From positions 1-64,000 of the forward strand of contig JBBART010000022.1 in assembly GCA_040399685.1 (NCBI GenBank): DNA of 64,000 nucleotides, written 5' to 3'. The stretch comes from CAIQQQ01 sp040399685. Its GTDB lineage: Bacteria > Pseudomonadota > Alphaproteobacteria > Acetobacterales > Acetobacteraceae. Both the position numbers and the translations under genes were made by a program. This document shows, one piece after another, positions 37,292 to 47,196 of the stretch (the first letter of the stretch is position 1; every line of letters starts with the position of its first letter). The notes below the pieces were generated by a model. That model ran no database searches. It was given only the letters and a program-made list of their open reading frames with translations, and had not been told where the DNA came from.

Positions 37292-39445
37292 ATGATCATT
37301 AATTCCCGCAAGCTGGTCTCTACCTCCACTTCGCACGCATCGCCCCTCCGCACCGCGCGGATGATGCAGCCCGAGATAGAGCCGGTGGCGGTTCGCCTGC
37401 GCCTGATCGGCCAGATGGAAGCCTGGACCCTGGCGGCGGAGAACATCCTGCCCACCGGGCGCAAGACCCGCGCCCTGCTGGCGGTGCTGGCGCTGTCCGC
37501 CCCCCGCCCGGTTCTGCGCGGCAGGCTGGCGGAAATGCTGTGGAGCCGCCGGCCCGAGGAACAGGCCCGTGCCTCGCTGCGCCAGGAGATCCATCGGCTG
37601 CTGGACGCGCTGGGGCCGGTGGGCAACCAGATTTTGGCGATCACCCGCGATCACCTGATGCTGAAGCCCGGCATGGTGTGGGTGGATGTGGAGGAGGTTC
37701 TGCGCGCCAGCCCAAGCAAACCTGCCGCCCTCGTGCTGCTGGACGGCGACCTGCTGGAAGATCTGGACGGGGTGGACCCCGCTTTCGACAACTGGCTCGC
37801 CGCCGAGCGCGAGAGGCTGCGCGACCGCGCCCGGGTGCTGGCCGAGCAGATGCTGCGCGACCAGTCTGATTCCGACCTCACCATCCCGGCCGCCCAGCAA
37901 TTGCTGTCCATCGACCGCGCCCATGAAGGCGCCTGGCGGGCGCTGATGCGCGCCTACACCCAGCGCGGCGAGCGCGGCATGGCGTTGCAGGCCTATGAAC
38001 GCTGCCGGTCGGTGCTGGCGGATCTGCTGGATGCCCAGCCATCCGAGGAAACGCAGCGCCTCGCCGCCGAAATCCGCGCCACCACCCCACCGCAGCGCCC
38101 CCAGGCGCCGCTTCCGCCGGCCTTGCGCGGCGACCTGCCACGCGACCTGCGAGTGCCACTGCGCCAGATGGCTCCTGAGACGCGGCCAGAGGCTCGCTCC
38201 GAGATGAAAGCCGAGCCGCGCCCCGAGACACGCATTGGCACCTCCCGGGTGGGCACGCGAGTCGGCGTGATGCCGCTGCAACTGGTCGGTGTGGGCGAGG
38301 ACGAGGCGCATCTGGCCAGCGGCCTGGCCGAGGAGATCACCACCGCCCTCGCCCGGTTCCGCGGCATGTTGGTGGTCTCGTCCAGCGCCCTCACCCGCTT
38401 CGCCGCCCAATCGCGTGACGAGACGGCCATCCGGCGCACCTTCGGCACCGACTACCTGTTGGACGGCACCATCCAGCGCGCCCCCAACCGGCTGCGCGTG
38501 TCGCTGCGACTGCTGGACCTGCGGGCCGGCAACCAGATTGTCTGGTCCACCCGCTTCGATCGGGACAGCAGCGACCTGCTGGCCCTGCAGGACGACATCG
38601 CCGCCGAGGTCGCAGCCCAGCTTGACCCCGAGATCCTGCAGATCGAGGCCGCCCGCGCCTCGCGCAGCCCGCAGGCCGAGGCCGATGCCTACGACCTGAT
38701 GCTGCGCGCCCTGCCGGCGATCGGCCGGCTGGAGAAGCCACAATTCCTGCAAGCCGGCGAATGGCTGCGGGAAGCCATTGCGCTGGAGCCGGACAACGCG
38801 CCGGCCCATAGCTGGCGTGCGTTCTGGAAGCTCACCCTGGCGGCCCAGGGCTGGGCGCGGGAGCCGATGGCGACCCTGGCCGAGGCCAGGCGCCTGTCGG
38901 ACCGAGCGGTCATGCTGGACCCACAGGACGCCAAGGCCCTGACCATCGCCGGTCATGTTCGCCTCTGCAGCGGCGGCCGTCTGCGCGAAGCCGTCGCCTT
39001 GCACGACCGGGCGCTGTCGCTGAATCCGAACTTGGCGATGGCCTGGAGCCTGTCCGGCCTGGCGCACGCCTATCTGGGCGATCTCGCACGGGCCGAGCAG
39101 CTTCTGGCCCAGTCCAGGAAGCTGGCACCAATGGACCCCCATGCCCGTTTCCTCGATACAGGCCAGGTGCTGGTGGCTTTGCTGAAGCATGACCACGCGG
39201 CGGCAGTGGCTGCGGGGCGCATGGTCAGCGAGATGAATCCGGCCTGCGCTGCGTCGTGCCAGCCCTATCTCGCGGCCCTTGGGCATCTGGGTCTGCACGA
39301 GGAAGCCGACATCGTGCGCCAGCGCCTGCTGGGCATCCTGCCGCACTTCACGCTGCGGGCGTTTGCGGCCCGCAGCCCGTTCGAACGCAAGCAGGATCTG
39401 GAGCACGTGCTTTGTGGCCTCCGTCTGGCCGTGATTGAACCGTAG
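37292..39445 (+). CDS. SARP/BTAD-type regulator with TolB-like and TPR regions
   Basis: This 717-aa cytoplasmic protein has an N-terminal winged-helix-like part (LRLIGQMEAW, KTRALLAVLALS, LRGRLAEMLW). The bacterial transcriptional activator (BTAD) helical domain follows (HEGAWRALMRAYTQRGERGMALQAYERCRSVL). After a Pro-rich linker comes a TolB-N-like segment (FGTDYLLDGTIQR, then LDLRAGNQIVWSTRFDR). TPR repeats in the last third contain AVALHDRALSLNPNLAMAWSLSG. Such proteins resemble adenylate-cyclase-like sensor regulators. The target is not evident from neighbours. Start choice is uncertain. Confidence 0.82.
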   Translation: MIINSRKLVSTSTSHASPLRTARMMQPEIEPVAVRLRLIGQMEAWTLAAENILPTGRKTRALLAVLALSAPRPVLRGRLAEMLWSRRPEEQARASLRQEIHRLLDALGPVGNQILAITRDHLMLKPGMVWVDVEEVLRASPSKPAALVLLDGDLLEDLDGVDPAFDNWLAAERERLRDRARVLAEQMLRDQSDSDLTIPAAQQLLSIDRAHEGAWRALMRAYTQRGERGMALQAYERCRSVLADLLDAQPSEETQRLAAEIRATTPPQRPQAPLPPALRGDLPRDLRVPLRQMAPETRPEARSEMKAEPRPETRIGTSRVGTRVGVMPLQLVGVGEDEAHLASGLAEEITTALARFRGMLVVSSSALTRFAAQSRDETAIRRTFGTDYLLDGTIQRAPNRLRVSLRLLDLRAGNQIVWSTRFDRDSSDLLALQDDIAAEVAAQLDPEILQIEAARASRSPQAEADAYDLMLRALPAIGRLEKPQFLQAGEWLREAIALEPDNAPAHSWRAFWKLTLAAQGWAREPMATLAEARRLSDRAVMLDPQDAKALTIAGHVRLCSGGRLREAVALHDRALSLNPNLAMAWSLSGLAHAYLGDLARAEQLLAQSRKLAPMDPHARFLDTGQVLVALLKHDHAAAVAAGRMVSEMNPACAASCQPYLAALGHLGLHEEADIVRQRLLGILPHFTLRAFAARSPFERKQDLEHVLCGLRLAVIEP

Positions 39446-39507
39446 ACGACACGGCGGGCCCTGTCCGCCGCGCCCAATCAGGCCTAAGACCGGTACTCCC
39501 GCCGTCT

Positions 39508-39532
39508 GGCGCCGCGCGACTCGTGCGGCGCC
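39508..39532 (+). terminator. GC-rich hairpin after the SARP-like gene
   Basis: Perfect 8-bp stem GGCGCCGC/GCGGCGCC with a 9-nt loop, followed by TTCGTCTG. It lies between the regulator gene and galE. The T-run is weak, so termination here is plausible but not certain. Confidence 0.45.
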
Positions 39533-39558
39533 TTCGTCTGATTGGATGCGTTCGCCTG

Positions 39559-40551
39559 ATGCAAGCCCGTTTTCTCGTCGCCGGCGGAGCCGGATTCATC
39601 GGCAGCCACCTGGTGGCCGGATTGGTGGAACGCGGCGATGACTGCGTGGTTTTCGACAATCTCTCGACCGGCCATGCCGAGGCCGTCACCCACGGCGCAC
39701 GGCTGGTCCACGGCGATCTGGCCGATCCGCAGGCGCTGGATGCGGTGTTGTCCGAGGGCAGGTGGGATGCGGTGTTCCATCTGGCCGACCTGTCCCTTGT
39801 GGGCGAGAGCATGCGCGAGCCGATGCGCTACCTCACCGTCAATCCCGGCAACGCGGCACGCCTGATCGACGGTTGTGTTCGCCATGGCGTGAAGCGCTTC
39901 GTGTTCTCCTCCACCGCCAACCTGTTCGGCACCGCAGGGCCAGGACCGATCGACGAGCAGACACCGATTTCACCCGGGTCGGCCTATGGCGAAAGCAAAC
40001 GCATGATCGAGCGAATGCTTTACTGGGCAGAGCGCTCGCATGGCCTGCATTCGGCCTGCCTGCGCTTCTTCAATGCTGCCGGTGCTGACCCTTTGGGTCG
40101 GCTGGGCGAGGACCACACGCCCGAAACCCACCTGATTCCGCTGGCCATCGACGCGGCCCTGGGCCTGCGTCCGGAACTGATCTTGTTCGGCGACGATTAC
40201 CCGACCCCTGATGGCACCTGCATCCGTGACTACGTGCATGTCACTGATCTGGTGACCGCGCATATGGCAGCACTCGACCAGATTGAGAACCGCAGCGTGC
40301 GCTACAACATCGGCATAGGCAGAGGTTATTCTGTCCGCGAGGTTATCGAAGCCGTCGGGCGGATCGGCGAACGGCCAGTGCCCTTCAGTATTGCGCCCCG
40401 CAGGGCAGGTGATCCGGCGATCTTGGTAGCGGATTCGGGACTTATTCTACGTGATACAGGCTGGAAGCCGCGCTTTACCTCACTCGATGCCATCGTTGGC
40501 ACGGCGCTAAACTGGCGTCGGAAGCATCCACACGGGTTTTCCGGCGGATAG
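39559..40551 (+). CDS. galE: UDP-glucose 4-epimerase
   Basis: GalE interconverts UDP-glucose and UDP-galactose for surface glycan synthesis. The 330-aa SDR protein has the NAD motif GGAGFIGSHLVAG, the conserved FDNLSTGH and the catalytic SAYGESK (Tyr-x3-Lys). It ends at the usual length. ATG 39559 gives the standard N-terminus. An AT-rich intergenic region follows. Confidence 0.94.
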   Translation: MQARFLVAGGAGFIGSHLVAGLVERGDDCVVFDNLSTGHAEAVTHGARLVHGDLADPQALDAVLSEGRWDAVFHLADLSLVGESMREPMRYLTVNPGNAARLIDGCVRHGVKRFVFSSTANLFGTAGPGPIDEQTPISPGSAYGESKRMIERMLYWAERSHGLHSACLRFFNAAGADPLGRLGEDHTPETHLIPLAIDAALGLRPELILFGDDYPTPDGTCIRDYVHVTDLVTAHMAALDQIENRSVRYNIGIGRGYSVREVIEAVGRIGERPVPFSIAPRRAGDPAILVADSGLILRDTGWKPRFTSLDAIVGTALNWRRKHPHGFSGG

Positions 40552-40883
40552 GTCTTTTACAGATCAAAATCGAATTAAAAACTCTCTGACACTTTGTTTA
40601 ATCAAGAAATTTTGCCATATTTTGTATAAGCGATTGATCAATTGATACTCCAGTAAACCCGTCCCTTGAGGCTGCAGAGTTCGCCACCCGCGCGCCAGTC
40701 GGCGAACTTCCCTGCAATCAAACCCGAAACTATCGATTTCCTTGGTCCCACGTGAACTTGCTGCAACACAACCGGATGCGGCGACATTGGGCAGGTGTGA
40801 CTACGCAAATAATGAAAGATTTGGGCTATGCTTACAGCGAAAATCCATGCAGTATAGTACTACCTATAACATTCACGGATGCC
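40552..40883. other. AT-rich intergenic region upstream of mucR
   Basis: This 332-bp stretch is far richer in A/T than its surroundings, with many T-A steps, the kind of DNA bound by Ros/MucR proteins. It contains overlapping palindromes ATTGATCAAT (40633-40642) and TCAATTGA (40638-40645). A TATAGT hexamer at 40853-40858 with TTACAG 15 nt upstream is a weak promoter candidate for mucR. No gene is seen. Autoregulation by MucR through this region is inference. Confidence 0.45.
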
Positions 40884-41345
40884 ATGACTGAAAATAACTC
40901 CGATGCCGACCTTCTCTCGCTGACCGCCAAAATCGTGTCTGCCCACGTGGCAAACAACACAGTTGACGCGTCTGCTCTCGCGTCGCTGATCCAGCTGGTC
41001 CACAAGACCCTTGCTGGCATTGGCGAAGAAGAGGCTCCTGTTGAGAAGCTTGTTCCTGCCGTGCCAGTGAAGAAGTCGGTGTTCGCCGATTACATCGTCT
41101 GCCTTGAAGACGGCAAGAAACTGAAGATGCTGAAGCGGCATCTGGCCACGTCCTACAACATGACTCCCGAGCAGTATCGTGAGCGTTGGGGCCTGGCGAG
41201 CGATTATCCGATGGTCGCGCCCGACTATGCCGCGAAGCGTTCGCAGCTTGCCAAGAGCATCGGCCTTGGTCGCAAGCTTGCTCCGGTCGCTGAAGTTGAA
41301 GTTGTGACCGCAAGCAAGCGCGGCCGCAAGAAGGCCGCTGAATAA
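40884..41345 (+). CDS. mucR: MucR/Ros family zinc-finger-type transcriptional regulator
   Basis: This 153-aa DNA-binding protein shows the MucR layout: an N-terminal acidic oligomerisation region, then the SVFADYIVCLEDGKK core, KMLKRHLATSYNMTPEQYRERWGL and DYPMVAPDYAAKRS. It ends with a basic tail (KRGRKKAAE). The usual fourth zinc ligand is missing: after KRHL the sequence is ATSYN instead of MTHYN. Cys, Asp and one His remain. ATG 40884 is the family start. The longer frame extends into AT-rich leader DNA. It is followed by a strong terminator. Confidence 0.92.
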   Translation: MTENNSDADLLSLTAKIVSAHVANNTVDASALASLIQLVHKTLAGIGEEEAPVEKLVPAVPVKKSVFADYIVCLEDGKKLKMLKRHLATSYNMTPEQYRERWGLASDYPMVAPDYAAKRSQLAKSIGLGRKLAPVAEVEVVTASKRGRKKAAE

Positions 41346-41363
41346 CAGCGACCGCCCACTCAT

Positions 41364-41402
41364 AAAAAACCCTGCATCGACTATGTCGATGCGGGGTTTT
41401 TT
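41364..41402. terminator. Rho-independent terminator after mucR, bidirectional
   Basis: The stem AAAAAACCCTGCATCGAC pairs with GTCGATGCGGGGTTTTTT around a TAT loop, with one T-G wobble. A-run and T-run flank the stem, so it can end mucR on the plus strand and the phosphatase gene on the minus strand. Confidence 0.93.
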
Positions 41403-41420
41403 ATGGCCATTGGCCCAAAA

Positions 41421-41972
41421 TCAGGACGCTTCGGTCAATTCCCATGGGCTTCCTGGCTCACACCAGAATGGCGTGGCATTCGGCGTGCGCACATTCGCCT
41501 CCAGCCCCATGGCTGCCCGCAGCGCACGGAACAGCGCGCCATGGGCCACGATCAGCACCGGGGCCTGCAACACCAGCGCCCGGTTGACCGCAGCCACTCC
41601 ACGGGCACGCAGATCGGCAAAGCTCTCGGCGCCTTCAGGCGTTTCCTCGCCTGCAACCCAGGCTGCGAACCAGTCCGACATCGGCTTGCCTTCCTGCACG
41701 CCGAACGACACCTCGCGCAGGCCCTCGTCCAACGTCACATCAAGCCCCAGCGCCTTGGCCGCGACCAACGCCGTGTCATGCGCCCGCGACAAAGGCGAGG
41801 CGATGATGCTGGCAATGCCGCGATTGCGCAGCCGTGCCGCCGCTGCATGTGCCTGCGCGATGCCGGTTGGGTTCAAGGGAATGTCAATATTGCCCTGGCT
41901 GAGATTCTGCGCATTCCAATCGGTCTCACCGTGGCGCAGGAACCAGAAGGGGGTGGTTGTCAGGAGTGTCAT
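41421..41972 (-). CDS. Histidine phosphatase family protein
   Basis: This 183-aa protein belongs to the phosphoglycerate-mutase-like phosphatases. It has the phosphohistidine motif LRHGETDWNAQNL, the SPLSRAHDTA segment and the second catalytic His in LIVAHGALFRAL. The substrate is unknown (CobC-like, GpmB-like or other phosphate ester). Its ATG overlaps the stop of the upstream GST as TGATG, so these two are coupled. Confidence 0.9.
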   Translation of the reverse strand: MTLLTTTPFWFLRHGETDWNAQNLSQGNIDIPLNPTGIAQAHAAAARLRNRGIASIIASPLSRAHDTALVAAKALGLDVTLDEGLREVSFGVQEGKPMSDWFAAWVAGEETPEGAESFADLRARGVAAVNRALVLQAPVLIVAHGALFRALRAAMGLEANVRTPNATPFWCEPGSPWELTEAS

Positions 41973-42592
41973 CAGAGCGTCTGGCCTTCAACGATGAACA
42001 CCCGCTGCACAGCAGGGCGCTGCTTCATGCGTGCGAAATGGGCCGCCAAATTCGGCGGCAAGGTGTAACCGGCGCGCGGCGCCCAGTTCTCGACATACAA
42101 TAGTGTGGCGTCCGCCACCGAGAACGCGTCTCCGGCCACGAAAGAACGGCCTTCAAGGCGTTTTTCCAGCAGGTCCATACTAGCGGCAAAGATCTCGCGG
42201 CCACGGGCCTTCACGGCTTCGATATCCGCTTCGTTGGCGGTAAAGTTGCCCGGGCGGGCAATGCGGGTGAAGCCCTGCATGTGGACGGTGGCCACGATGT
42301 AGTCCGTGGCCTCCATGGCTTCCGCCTCAGCGTCGGCATCTGCCGGCAGCAGATGCGCCTGCGGATTGGTGCGGGCCAGATACAGCGCGATCGCGGGGTA
42401 TTCGGTCAGCACCGCGCCGCTATCACGCATCAAGGTCGGCACCTTGGACTTCGGGTTCATCGCCAGGAATTCTGGCGTGCGGTTCGCTCCGTCGCGCAGC
42501 ATTGTCGAAATGGCGTCGAATGGCTGGCCGATCTCTTCCAGCAACACGTGAATGCCAAGTGAACAGGCGCCCGGCGAATAGAACAGCTTCAT
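41972..42592 (-). CDS. Glutathione S-transferase
   Basis: This 206-aa GST starts MKLFYSPGACSLGIHVLLEE. The SPGACS motif is typical of beta-class bacterial GSTs, which carry an active Cys10-like residue. KVPTLMRDSGAVLTEYPAIALYLA provides the cis-Pro and glutathione contacts. The C-terminal helical domain includes FSVADATLLYVENWA. Detoxification or thiol exchange in the cytoplasm is the family role. It precedes the phosphatase gene and follows prs. Confidence 0.94.
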   Translation of the reverse strand: MKLFYSPGACSLGIHVLLEEIGQPFDAISTMLRDGANRTPEFLAMNPKSKVPTLMRDSGAVLTEYPAIALYLARTNPQAHLLPADADAEAEAMEATDYIVATVHMQGFTRIARPGNFTANEADIEAVKARGREIFAASMDLLEKRLEGRSFVAGDAFSVADATLLYVENWAPRAGYTLPPNLAAHFARMKQRPAVQRVFIVEGQTL

Positions 42593-42635
42593 TGTTGATC
42601 CCCTGATTGATGGTCGGTAGCGGCCGTCGACCTCG

Positions 42636-43568
<933 letters not shown>

Positions 43569-43644
43569 AATCTGGGGATCCGGGCCTGTCGAGGGAGTGG
43601 CAAATAACGACGTGGCAACGTCATAGCAACGCGAGCGCTGCCTG

Positions 43645-44508
43645 TCACTTCGGCCGCGCGGCGGTCTGCCGTGCAACCACGTCTTTCACGCCGCCGGCCG
43701 CTTCCTGGGCGACCACCACCGCGACATCTCCCCACAGGCGATCCAGCGATCCCGCAGGGATTTCGTTGAGTTGTACAATCCGGCCGCGCTCGGTGTTCTG
43801 GGCGTCGAGCAACACCCATTGAATTTCGATTCGCGTCATCTTGCCGGCAATCGGCACGGTGACGACGGTGCCGGTCAGCGTGAAATCCTGCTGGATGTCC
43901 TGCACCAACATGCCAAGCTCGGCCAGCTGGAGGCGCATCTGCCGGGCCAATTGGCGATTGCCGTCACCGGGCGCGCCCGTCACGTCGGGCACGGCGATTC
44001 GTGCGGGCCGATTGACGAGACTGTTGGGGTCGCTGGCGCGGCGAGACGCCTCGATCCGGCTGAGAAGATCGGCCACGGCCGGCGCTGCACTCTCGGCGGT
44101 GGCCTTCATCGTGGCAGGGGCGGCGGTGGCCCAGACATTGGCAGCAACCACCTGGCCCTGTTGTATGCCGGCCTGTTCGCCGGTGGCGTCCAGCACGGTG
44201 AACATCGGCAGGATCTCAGCGCCCTGAAGCTGTGCGGTCAGCACCAGCCGCCAGTCGCCCTTGCGGGGGGCTGACGCGAACGCCGGCACGTCCTGTCCGG
44301 TCAGCGCCTCGGCCATGGCGGCGGCATATCCGGCAGCGGCAAAATCCGGCAGCAGCGCATCCCCCGGCGGGGCGATGGTCAGTCGTGGGGACGGCGGCTG
44401 CGCCAGTCGCATGGCCGTGGCACCCGGCTGGCCTTCGAACGGCCGCGGAAATCCGCCGCAGGACGCAAGCAGGCACAGCAGACCGATCAGCGCGGTTCTA
44501 GAGAACAC
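43645..44508 (-). CDS. Predicted lipoprotein of unknown function
   Basis: GTG 44508 was chosen because it gives a short lipoprotein signal, [18 protein letters not shown], with lipobox LLAS-C. The mature protein (about 270 aa) has the segment [22 protein letters not shown]. The C-terminal half looks like an ancillary envelope lipoprotein. No function is known. It starts 64 bp after the pgeF stop, so it probably belongs to the lgt-midA-pgeF transcription unit. Its likely site is the periplasmic face of a membrane. Confidence 0.72.
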   Translation of the reverse strand: MFSRTALIGLLCLLASCGGFPRPFEGQPGATAMRLAQPPSPRLTIAPPGDALLPDFAAAGYAAAMAEALTGQDVPAFASAPRKGDWRLVLTAQLQGAEILPMFTVLDATGEQAGIQQGQVVAANVWATAAPATMKATAESAAPAVADLLSRIEASRRASDPNSLVNRPARIAVPDVTGAPGDGNRQLARQMRLQLAELGMLVQDIQQDFTLTGTVVTVPIAGKMTRIEIQWVLLDAQNTERGRIVQLNEIPAGSLDRLWGDVAVVVAQEAAGGVKDVVARQTAARPK

Positions 44509-44572
44509 AGCTTGCCACTGCGGCTGCCAGGAACATCGCCAGAAACATGAAAACATAGGGCACGCCTGCACC

Positions 44573-45328
44573 TTACAGCACGATTGCCGACATTTGATGG
44601 CCTATTGGTCCACCGCCGGCAAGCGTGCGCCGCCGATGGCTGTAGAATCGGGTGACATCCGGCAACGTGTCTGCGTCCACGATCTCCACCTGCGCGGCCC
44701 CAGCGTCGCGCAGCCGGTCGGCGCAGAACCCGGCGAGATCGAACATCCACCGCTCTGGGCGCGCGCCGTCTGCGAAATAACGCGCATGACCGGCATCGCG
44801 GGCGAGGATGGCGTCGCGCATGTCGGCGGCCACCTCGTAGGAGGCCTTGCGAATGCAGGGGCCCACGCTGGCCGAGATGTTGGTGGCGCCCAGCGCCCGC
44901 ATGGCGTCGATCGTGGCCTCCAGAATACCGTCCGCAGCCCCGCGCCAGCCGGCATGGGCCGCGCCGACCACGCCAGCGGCAACATCGACGAACAGCACCG
45001 GCGCGCAATCGGCTGTTACAATCCCCAGCGCCAGGCCCGGCACGGCGGTCACCATCGCATCGGCCCGCGGCCCGGCGCCAGGCACCCAGGATGCCACGAC
45101 GTTGGCCACCGCGATGCCGTGCACCTGGGTCAGGCCCATCAACGCCTCGGGCGCAGCACCGATGGCCCGCGCCACGCGCGCCCGGTTTTCCATCACGCAG
45201 TCGCGGTCATCCGCCCCGGACAGGCTGCAATTGAGGCTGCCGAACGGACCTTCGGACACCCCGCCGCGACGGGTGAAGAAGCCGTGGCGCACGCCCAGGC
45301 CGGGAGTTTCGAGACGTTCTGCGATCAT
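44573..45328 (-). CDS. pgeF: Peptidoglycan editing factor PgeF (laccase-domain, YfiH family)
   Basis: This 251-aa YfiH-type protein has the metal/active-site motifs LTQVHG, TADCAPVLFVD and AAHAGWRGA, then GPCIRKASYEV. Members hydrolyse misincorporated or purine-like substrates and are linked to peptidoglycan editing. ATG 45328 overlaps the midA-like stop as ATGA. The gene order lgt-midA-pgeF is conserved in alphaproteobacteria and supports the assignment. Confidence 0.93.
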   Translation of the reverse strand: MIAERLETPGLGVRHGFFTRRGGVSEGPFGSLNCSLSGADDRDCVMENRARVARAIGAAPEALMGLTQVHGIAVANVVASWVPGAGPRADAMVTAVPGLALGIVTADCAPVLFVDVAAGVVGAAHAGWRGAADGILEATIDAMRALGATNISASVGPCIRKASYEVAADMRDAILARDAGHARYFADGARPERWMFDLAGFCADRLRDAGAAQVEIVDADTLPDVTRFYSHRRRTLAGGGPIGHQMSAIVL

Positions 45329-46287
45329 TCGGAAAATCCTGGTGGCTGTGGCTGACCTGCGTTGCAAAGGGCCAACACCTTGAACAGGCGGCCCATTCCG
45401 TCCGGTTCGGCCAGACGTTGGGCCGAGGCGATCATGCGGGAGGCAGCTTCAGGCTGGAGCGTGCGGGCGAGAACGCCGGAGCGCTGGAACAGACCCAGCC
45501 GTGCCAGGAACAATCCCTGCGGCACCGGGCCATGCGCGGTCACGCCCGAGGCCGCTTCCGCCAGCGCCTGGAAATCGACATGTGCCGTCAAGTCCGCAGT
45601 GCCGGCCTCCACCAGCGGATCGCAGATCTTGCCATCCCGCAGCGCTTGCAGGCTGTCGCCGGGCGCTGATTGGGCGGGGCCGTAATCAAGAAACAACGCA
45701 GCACCACCGTCCTTGGCGATCCGCTGGGCCAGATGCGCCACAATCGAAAGGGCCGCATCGCAGCGCTCGATCACGGTGCCGCAGGGCGCATCCGGCAATG
45801 GGGCGTCTGTCGGAATTTCCACAAAAACGCCGGCTGCGACATGGCGTTCGCACCATGTGGCCCGACGGATGAACTGGCGAATCGGCAGAGCGTCGAGAAA
45901 CTCGTTGGCCAGCAGGATCATCGGGCCGGGTGGCAGATCCTCGATCCGGTCATGCCAGACGGCCTGCATCTTGCCTGCCTGAATGGCGCGAAGACGGGGC
46001 GAATTCTCCACCAGATGCACCCGCAGGGCCGCCGCGAAATCAGGCGTCATGCGGCCAATCGCGCGCAGGGCGTCCGCCATCAGCGTGCCGCGTCCCGGCC
46101 CGGCCTCGGCCAGGATGACCCCCGCCGGACTGCCCATGCCACGCCACACAAGCGCCGCCCACAGACCGAGCAACTCGCCGAACACCTGGCTGATCTCCGG
46201 CGCGGTGGTGAAATCGGCGAACGGGTCCCGCTCGGCGTAATACGCTGCGTTCGCCCGCGCCATGAAGCAGTCCAGCCGTTCGGTCAT
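45325..46287 (-). CDS. SAM-dependent methyltransferase, MidA/NDUFAF7 family
   Basis: This 320-aa protein matches the DUF185 methyltransferases. DPFADFTTAPEISQVFGELLG sits near the N-terminus, followed by ILAEAGPGRGTLMAD (SAM loop) and ILLANEFLDALPIRQF. The eukaryotic relative methylates an arginine of complex I subunit NDUFS2. The bacterial target may be the same but is not shown here. The start ATG overlaps the lgt stop by 4 bp, and its own stop overlaps pgeF. Confidence 0.92.
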   Translation of the reverse strand: MTERLDCFMARANAAYYAERDPFADFTTAPEISQVFGELLGLWAALVWRGMGSPAGVILAEAGPGRGTLMADALRAIGRMTPDFAAALRVHLVENSPRLRAIQAGKMQAVWHDRIEDLPPGPMILLANEFLDALPIRQFIRRATWCERHVAAGVFVEIPTDAPLPDAPCGTVIERCDAALSIVAHLAQRIAKDGGAALFLDYGPAQSAPGDSLQALRDGKICDPLVEAGTADLTAHVDFQALAEAASGVTAHGPVPQGLFLARLGLFQRSGVLARTLQPEAASRMIASAQRLAEPDGMGRLFKVLALCNAGQPQPPGFSE

Positions 46288-47087
46288 GCGGTCCGGGGTG
46301 TTGCGCGGGCGATCAGCACCAGCCCCACGATCAGCATCGGCACCGACAGCAACTGGCCCATCGTGGCGCCGGCGAACAGGAAGCCAAGGAACGCGTCGGG
46401 CTGGCGAAAGAACTCGCCCACGATGCGGGCGATGGCGTAGCCGGACAGAAAAATACCGGTCAACGCGCCAAATCGGCAGCGAATGGCCTCATTGCGGGAG
46501 GCTGCAAACATCACGAGGAACAGCAGCAGCCCCTCCATAATAGCCTGATAGATCTGGCTGGGATGGCGCGGAATTGGGCCACCGGAGGGGAAGATCATGG
46601 CCCAAGGCAGCGAATCGGGCGCCTCGCGCCCCCACAATTCGCCATTGATGAAATTGGCCAGCCGCCCAAGCCCCAGCCCGATGGGCGCCGCGATGGCAAC
46701 CCGGTCGCCAAAGCCCAGCATGGGAATGCCTTGCTGGCGGCAATACAGCGCCACGGCCAGACACACGCCCAGCATGCCGCCATGAAACGACATGCCGCCC
46801 TGCCACAAAACGGCGATTTGCAGCGGATTATCGATAAAATAGGCCGGCTGATAAAACAAAACATAGCCAAGCCGCCCACCCAGCACCACGCCCAGCGTGG
46901 CCCAGGTGAGAAAATCGTCGGTTTGCTCGGGGGTTGCCACCGTCGGATGCAGCAGCACCCAGCGCCGCATCAACCGCCATCCCAGCAGCAGGGCCGAGAT
47001 ATAGGCCAGCGCATACCAGCGAATAGCCAAGGGACCGACAGCGATCAGAACGGGATCGAACTGCGGAAACATCAGCACCGGGAACAT
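46284..47087 (-). CDS. lgt: Prolipoprotein diacylglyceryl transferase
   Basis: Lgt attaches diacylglycerol to the lipobox Cys of prelipoproteins at the inner membrane. The 267-aa protein has about seven helices and the family segments MSFHGGMLGV and GRLANFINGELWGR, with the catalytic-site arginines. ATG 47087 was chosen, and ATG 47072 is a slightly shorter alternative. The longer frame upstream is antisense to the ubiK-like gene. It heads the midA-pgeF-lipoprotein string and is divergent from the ubiK-like gene. Confidence 0.97.
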   Translation of the reverse strand: MFPVLMFPQFDPVLIAVGPLAIRWYALAYISALLLGWRLMRRWVLLHPTVATPEQTDDFLTWATLGVVLGGRLGYVLFYQPAYFIDNPLQIAVLWQGGMSFHGGMLGVCLAVALYCRQQGIPMLGFGDRVAIAAPIGLGLGRLANFINGELWGREAPDSLPWAMIFPSGGPIPRHPSQIYQAIMEGLLLFLVMFAASRNEAIRCRFGALTGIFLSGYAIARIVGEFFRQPDAFLGFLFAGATMGQLLSVPMLIVGLVLIARATPRTA

Positions 47088-47196
47088 GACTGGCCTTATT
47101 TTACTTCTGAGCGTCGCATATACGGGGCATGAGGTTCCGGCGAAAGCCGCATCTGGACAAGCCCGGTCAACGCCGGCACTGAACAAGGTAAGCATC

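Noticed and set aside
36452..39406. Very long (984-codon) open frame on the minus strand across gshA and the SARP-like gene
   Set aside because: It is antisense to two genes with clear protein motifs. Its translation is Gln/Gly/His/Arg-rich low-complexity sequence typical of GC-rich shadow frames, with no recognisable domain.
40752..40883. Longer MucR start at 40752 (44 extra residues)
   Set aside because: The extension is encoded in AT-rich leader DNA and lacks similarity to MucR N-termini. ATG 40884 gives the standard acidic start.
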